Shown here one piece after another: positions 6,490 to 9,162 of a stretch of 9,162 nt of DNA. Each line of letters opens with the position of its first letter. The stretch's first letter is position 1. The notes under the pieces are model-generated. The model ran no database searches. It was given only the letters and a program-made list of their open reading frames with translations, and was not told the origin of the DNA. Where the stretch lies: contig NZFT01000095.1 in the NCBI GenBank assembly GCA_002690755.1, forward strand, positions 15,809 to 24,970, given 5' to 3'. Origin of the DNA: Phycisphaerae bacterium. Lineage in GTDB: Bacteria > Planctomycetota > Phycisphaerae > Phycisphaerales > SM1A02. Both the position numbers and the translations under genes were made by a program.

Positions 6490-7064
6490 TCACTTCTTTC
6501 GAACCGCGGTCTTCTGCCGACTCCCCGTCCGCTTCGGCGTGGCGTTCGAGGCGGTCGTCTTCTTCTTGACCGTCTTCCTGGTGGTGGACTTCTTTCTGAC
6601 CGTCTTCGCCTTCGTGACGGGCCGGATCGCCTCATAGCTCTTGAGGAACTTCTTACCGGCGTCTTCTTGATCAACCTCCCGATGAGCGGAAGCGGGATGT
6701 CGTCGAGGCTCTTCACGCGGACGCAGCTCTTGCCGGCATCCCACCGCTTGCCGGTGTTCCGCCATTCCGCTTCAAACCAGGCTTGAAGATCCTCGTCGAG
6801 GTAGACACAGAAGAAGTACAGGCCGATGTGCTTCTTCTGGCTCGCGATGCTGACGAACGGCACCGGCTGGGTGGGGTCGCAGTGATATCCATCCGGGTAC
6901 ACGGCGTGCGAGACGAACCACGCCGGCATCCCGTACTGCATGCCCGTCTCGTAGCCTTTCGGAAGGTCCCGTTCGATCACGTCGAAGACCGCTTCGACCG
7001 CCTCCCTGCGATCCTCCGGCAAGGCGTCGAGATAGGCACGTACGGTGGAAGGCGGCTTCGGCAT
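6490..7064 (-). CDS. DUF1801 (YdhG-like) protein with a lysine-rich tail; apparent frameshift near 6653
   Basis: The first 137 residues are a DUF1801 domain: STVRAYLDALPEDRREAV (6-23), GMQYGMPAWF (41-50), SQKKHIGLYFF (75-85), GKSCVRVKSLDDIPLPLIG (111-129). After LIKKTPV the family pattern is lost in this frame. It resumes one frame away as KFLKSYEAIRP, so one base appears to be missing at about 6653. Restoring it gives a 191-residue protein ending at 6490. Without it the frame runs on to 6384 with an Arg/Ser/Pro-rich tail (226 residues). The restored C-terminus is about 40 residues with 12 Lys and 5 Arg, histone H1-like. DUF1801 is a small alpha/beta fold of unclear function. Start 7064 is preferred over Met at 7112 because GAGG lies 5 nt upstream, and 7112 runs into the divergent promoter region. 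Could be sequencing error, pseudogenisation or a true altered tail. Confidence 0.75.
6649..6657 (-). other. Probable single-base deletion (frameshift site) in the DUF1801 gene
   Basis: The minus strand reads CCG GTA AGA AGT. Adding one base after GTA gives V-(E/K/Q)-K-F-L-K-S-Y-E-A, which continues the DUF1801 C-terminus naturally. No classical slippery heptamer is present, so programmed shifting is unlikely. Confidence 0.6.
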
Positions 7065-7072
7065 TCCTTCCT

Positions 7073-7100
7073 CATATAAGGGTGCGGCCTCACCATTCAA
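7073..7100 (-). promoter_or_regulatory. Possible promoter for the DUF1801 gene
   Basis: On the minus strand TTGAAT (7100-7095), a 16-bp spacer and TATATG (7078-7073) form a fair sigma70-like pair. The -10 lies only 8 nt from the chosen ATG, so the transcript would be nearly leaderless, although a Shine-Dalgarno is also present there. Weak. Confidence 0.25.
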
Positions 7101-7111
7101 CACTCGTTGCA

Positions 7112-7140
7112 TTGACGCGACGGTCCGTCCCCCGTAATTT
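7112..7140 (+). promoter_or_regulatory. Possible promoter for the secreted tandem-domain protein
   Basis: TTGACG (7112-7117, 5/6 match to the -35 consensus), a 17-bp spacer and TAATTT (7135-7140) lie in the 144-bp divergent gap, giving a leader of roughly 60 nt before the start at 7209. The -10 box is a poor match. A C7T4 tract sits between promoter and start. Confidence 0.35.
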
Positions 7141-7208
7141 CTGGTCCTGTCGGCCCGAGTGAGGTCGACCCCCCCTTTTCATCGTGAAGAAATCTGGAGA
7201 GAGAATTG

Positions 7209-8213
7209 ATGAACAAGCTCATTCGTTCGCTTTGCGTCGCCGTTCCCGCGACCCTGATCACGGCCATCGCCACCGCCGAAAAGCCCACCGCCGAGAACTG
7301 GTGGCAGGCCGTCGGCGGATACGACGGCAGCTGGGCCGTCTCCCTCGACGGCGCTGACGCGCCGGCGCTCCTGTCCACCACCGAGTGGGTCGCTCCGTTC
7401 GAACGCATGCAGTGGCGCTTCGCGGAGGCCCCCGGCCAGCCGATGGTGTTCGAGACCGGCGGCTGCTGGTGGAACGCCGAGACCGGCCGGATCGAAGCCG
7501 GTGGCTTCCAGGTCGGCGTCGACGGCGACCTCGCTTACCGGGGATACATCGAGGACGTGGATCCCGCTTCCCGTACGGTCGTCTGGAAGTGGAAGACCAC
7601 CAACCTCGACGGCTCCACCCGGTCCGAGATCACCATGACCGACACCTTCGGTGACGACGTGATCGATCGAGCCTTCGAGACCACGTCGGGCTCGCCGTTT
7701 CCCATCAAGACCGCGAGGCTCGACGCCGTCAACGCGTTCCAGAAGGCGATGCCGCAGGCGGCCCAGATGGTCGGGAGTTGGACGCGGAGTTTCACCAACG
7801 ACGCCGGTGAGGACGTGACCGTGATGGTGGACGTGGCGTGGGGGCCGGGTCAGCACACCCTCGACGCGACGATTCATCGGAAGGTCGATGACGCGGAACC
7901 CACCCTCCGCGGGAAGCGCACCTGGATGCTCGACCGACGAAGTGGCGACGTCTGGTGCATGAACAACTTCCGCAACGGGATGCGCATGACCGCGAAGCCG
8001 AAGATCTCGAAGACCGGCAAGGCCACCGTCATCCAGTGCGACTGGTCCGGACGTAACGCGAACGGCGACGATGTGACGTTCTCCACCGAGGAGACCATCA
8101 CCGGCGACGAGTGGACGAACCAGTGGATGAACTTCACCTTCGAGGGCGTCAAGCCGCCGAATGCCACCGGAGAACCCAGCGAGATGACGACGCTCAAGCG
8201 GGTCGCCGGCTGA
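7209..8213 (+). CDS. Secreted hypothetical protein with two tandem beta-rich domains
   Basis: The 334-residue protein has a clear Sec signal peptide (K/R near the N-terminus, hydrophobic core about 8-20, likely cleavage after ATA at residue 23). The mature part has two similar halves, about 35-160 and 187-313. Both begin G-x-W-like (GGYDGSWAV and VGSWTRSF). Both have an aromatic strand followed by a turn ending in Gly ([12 protein letters not shown] and [12 protein letters not shown]), then a late W-rich/DG segment with many T/S/E strands (KWKTTNLDG...TMTDTF and [11 protein letters not shown]...TEETI). This suggests a duplicated lipocalin-like or DUF1579-like beta-barrel fold, an inference from pattern only; I do not recognise a named family. 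ATG 7209 is preferred over the overlapping TTG at 7206 because GGAGAGAG lies at 7196-7203. It is exported, probably periplasmic. A GC-rich hairpin follows, then another secreted-protein gene on the same strand. Confidence 0.82.
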   Translation: MNKLIRSLCVAVPATLITAIATAEKPTAENWWQAVGGYDGSWAVSLDGADAPALLSTTEWVAPFERMQWRFAEAPGQPMVFETGGCWWNAETGRIEAGGFQVGVDGDLAYRGYIEDVDPASRTVVWKWKTTNLDGSTRSEITMTDTFGDDVIDRAFETTSGSPFPIKTARLDAVNAFQKAMPQAAQMVGSWTRSFTNDAGEDVTVMVDVAWGPGQHTLDATIHRKVDDAEPTLRGKRTWMLDRRSGDVWCMNNFRNGMRMTAKPKISKTGKATVIQCDWSGRNANGDDVTFSTEETITGDEWTNQWMNFTFEGVKPPNATGEPSEMTTLKRVAG

Positions 8214-8240
8214 CGCGAACCGGATCGTCGCAGCACCTGG

Positions 8241-8270
8241 ACCGCCCGTCGGCTCGCGCCGGCGGGCGGT
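8241..8270 (+). terminator. GC-rich hairpin, likely transcription terminator
   Basis: A 13-bp stem (8241-8253 with 8258-8270, one T-G wobble) closes on a TCGC loop, starting 27 bp after the stop of the secreted tandem-domain gene. It lacks a T-run, as many terminators in GC-rich genomes do. It would separate the two same-strand genes, or attenuate between them. Confidence 0.5.
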
Positions 8271-8308
8271 GCTCGTTGGCGGGAACGGGAGGCGATACCA
8301 TCTCCTCC

Positions 8309-9082
8309 ATGAAGATCCTCGCCATCGCCGTCCTGTCGATCCTCACCCACGGCACCTTCGACCCTCCGAAGGTCGACTCGACGACGATGCAGGTCGGCGA
8401 TCGAGCCATGAAGAAACTCACCGCCGTCCCACTCTTCGACGGAAAGTCGCTCGACGGCTGGCGGGGTGATCCGAGGTTCTGGTCCGTCGAGAACGGGGCG
8501 ATCGTCGGCCGGTCCACCGCCGAGAATCCCTGCAACACCACGACCTACCTCCACCACTCGAAGCCGTTCAGCGACTTCGAGCTTGAGTTCGAGATCAAGC
8601 TGGAAGGGGACGGCGCGAACAGCGGCATGCAGTATCGATCGACCGCCACCGGCCCCGAGGTCACCGACGGATACGACCTCACCGGCTACCAGGCCGACTT
8701 CGACCAGGCCCACCGGTACAGCGGCATCCTCTACGAGACCCGCGGCCGCGGCATCGCGGTGCAGCGCGGCGAGTCGGTGCGGTTCGACGCGGACGGCACC
8801 CGCCGGGACCTCGAACCGCGACGTGAAGACCCGGCGTTGCAGAAGCATCTCAAGTCCGTCGAAGCCGATCCGAAGAAAGACGGTTGGCATGCCTACCGGA
8901 TCGTCGCGGTGGGCCCCCGACTCGAACACTGGATCGACGGCAAGCGGATGATGCTGACCGTCGATCGACATCCGAAGGCCGCGACCCGCGGCACCTTCGC
9001 CCTGCAGGTCCACCAGGGACCGCCGATGACGGTCCGCGTCCGGAATCTCCGCATCGCCGAGCTTCGACCGATCACCGACTGA
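8309..9082 (+). CDS. DUF1080 (3-keto-disaccharide hydrolase-type) secreted protein
   Basis: The 257-residue protein is a single DUF1080 (PF06439) domain, a concanavalin/LamG-like beta-sandwich common in Planctomycetes. Family landmarks run in order: [11 protein letters not shown] (41-51), [10 protein letters not shown] (58-67), ANSGMQYR (103-110), TGYQADF (125-131), SGILYE (138-143), [19 protein letters not shown] (193-211), and [19 protein letters not shown] (231-249). Some members hydrolyse 3-keto-glycosides and others are probably carbohydrate binding; this copy's activity is unknown. The N-terminus ([15 protein letters not shown]) is a short, weak signal sequence with no lipobox. The ATG at 8309 has no Shine-Dalgarno at normal distance; GGGAGG lies about 16 nt upstream. 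A non-ATG start upstream cannot be excluded, but nothing supports one. It follows another exported protein on the same strand with 95 bp between, including a hairpin, so co-transcription is uncertain. Confidence 0.92.
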   Translation: MKILAIAVLSILTHGTFDPPKVDSTTMQVGDRAMKKLTAVPLFDGKSLDGWRGDPRFWSVENGAIVGRSTAENPCNTTTYLHHSKPFSDFELEFEIKLEGDGANSGMQYRSTATGPEVTDGYDLTGYQADFDQAHRYSGILYETRGRGIAVQRGESVRFDADGTRRDLEPRREDPALQKHLKSVEADPKKDGWHAYRIVAVGPRLEHWIDGKRMMLTVDRHPKAATRGTFALQVHQGPPMTVRVRNLRIAELRPITD

Positions 9083-9088
9083 CCCTGA

Positions 9089-9104
9089 TCACCGGCCGCG
9101 GTGA
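9089..9104 (+). terminator. Small hairpin after the DUF1080 gene
   Basis: TCACCG (9089-9094) pairs with CGGTGA (9099-9104) around GCCG, starting 7 bp after the stop codon. A short GC-rich stem with no T-run, so only weakly a terminator. The remaining 58 bases to the window end show no gene. Confidence 0.3.
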
Positions 9105-9162
9105 AATGCATCGCCGATCATCCCGAATCATCACCACGCCCCATCACTTCAAACCGGAGTAC

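Noticed and set aside
7874..9013. Minus-strand open frame opposite the secreted protein and DUF1080 genes
   Set aside because: Antisense to two well-supported genes and shows no domain of its own.

Overview
The window is GC-rich bacterial DNA, with Arg codons and TCGA-type words everywhere and tightly packed genes. The gene content points to the Planctomycetota, possibly a Phycisphaerae-like or marine lineage: a NagB/PIG-L fusion, a DUF1080 secreted protein, a TPR-sulfotransferase and a Lys-rich basic tail. This assignment is inferred from gene content only. No rRNA, tRNA, CRISPR array, transposase or phage gene was seen.

Left block (1-3180, minus strand). Three genes form a translationally coupled operon: a fused glucosamine-6-phosphate deaminase-like/PIG-L deacetylase-like protein, then an ABC transporter ATPase, then a UbiE-like SAM methyltransferase cut by the window edge. 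The junctions overlap as TGATG and ATGA. No permease is visible. A 154-bp gap (3181-3334) separates this operon from the divergent gene to its right.

Middle block (3335-6288). A plus-strand TPR-sulfotransferase runs convergently, with an 18-bp gap, into a minus-strand two-gene unit. That unit encodes a putative DEDD-type (RNase H-fold) nuclease-like protein with a very strong Shine-Dalgarno, coupled by ATGA to a Cys-motif/Arg-rich protein of unknown function. This pair is the best candidate here for an undescribed system. A long, nearly perfect hairpin (6335-6383) lies just upstream of it.

Right block (6490-9082). A minus-strand DUF1801 (YdhG-like) gene has its conserved core intact but suffers an apparent single-base deletion before its lysine-rich tail. 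Divergent from it are two plus-strand genes for exported proteins: a signal-peptide protein made of two similar beta-rich halves, and a DUF1080 (LamG/glucanase-like) protein. A GC-rich hairpin lies between them and another small one follows the second gene.

Functionally, the left operon suggests amino-sugar or cell-envelope metabolism, and the right pair suggests export and possibly glycan handling. The centre holds a possible nucleic-acid-processing pair. There is no evidence that the blocks act together. No gene-free gap exceeds about 200 bp.
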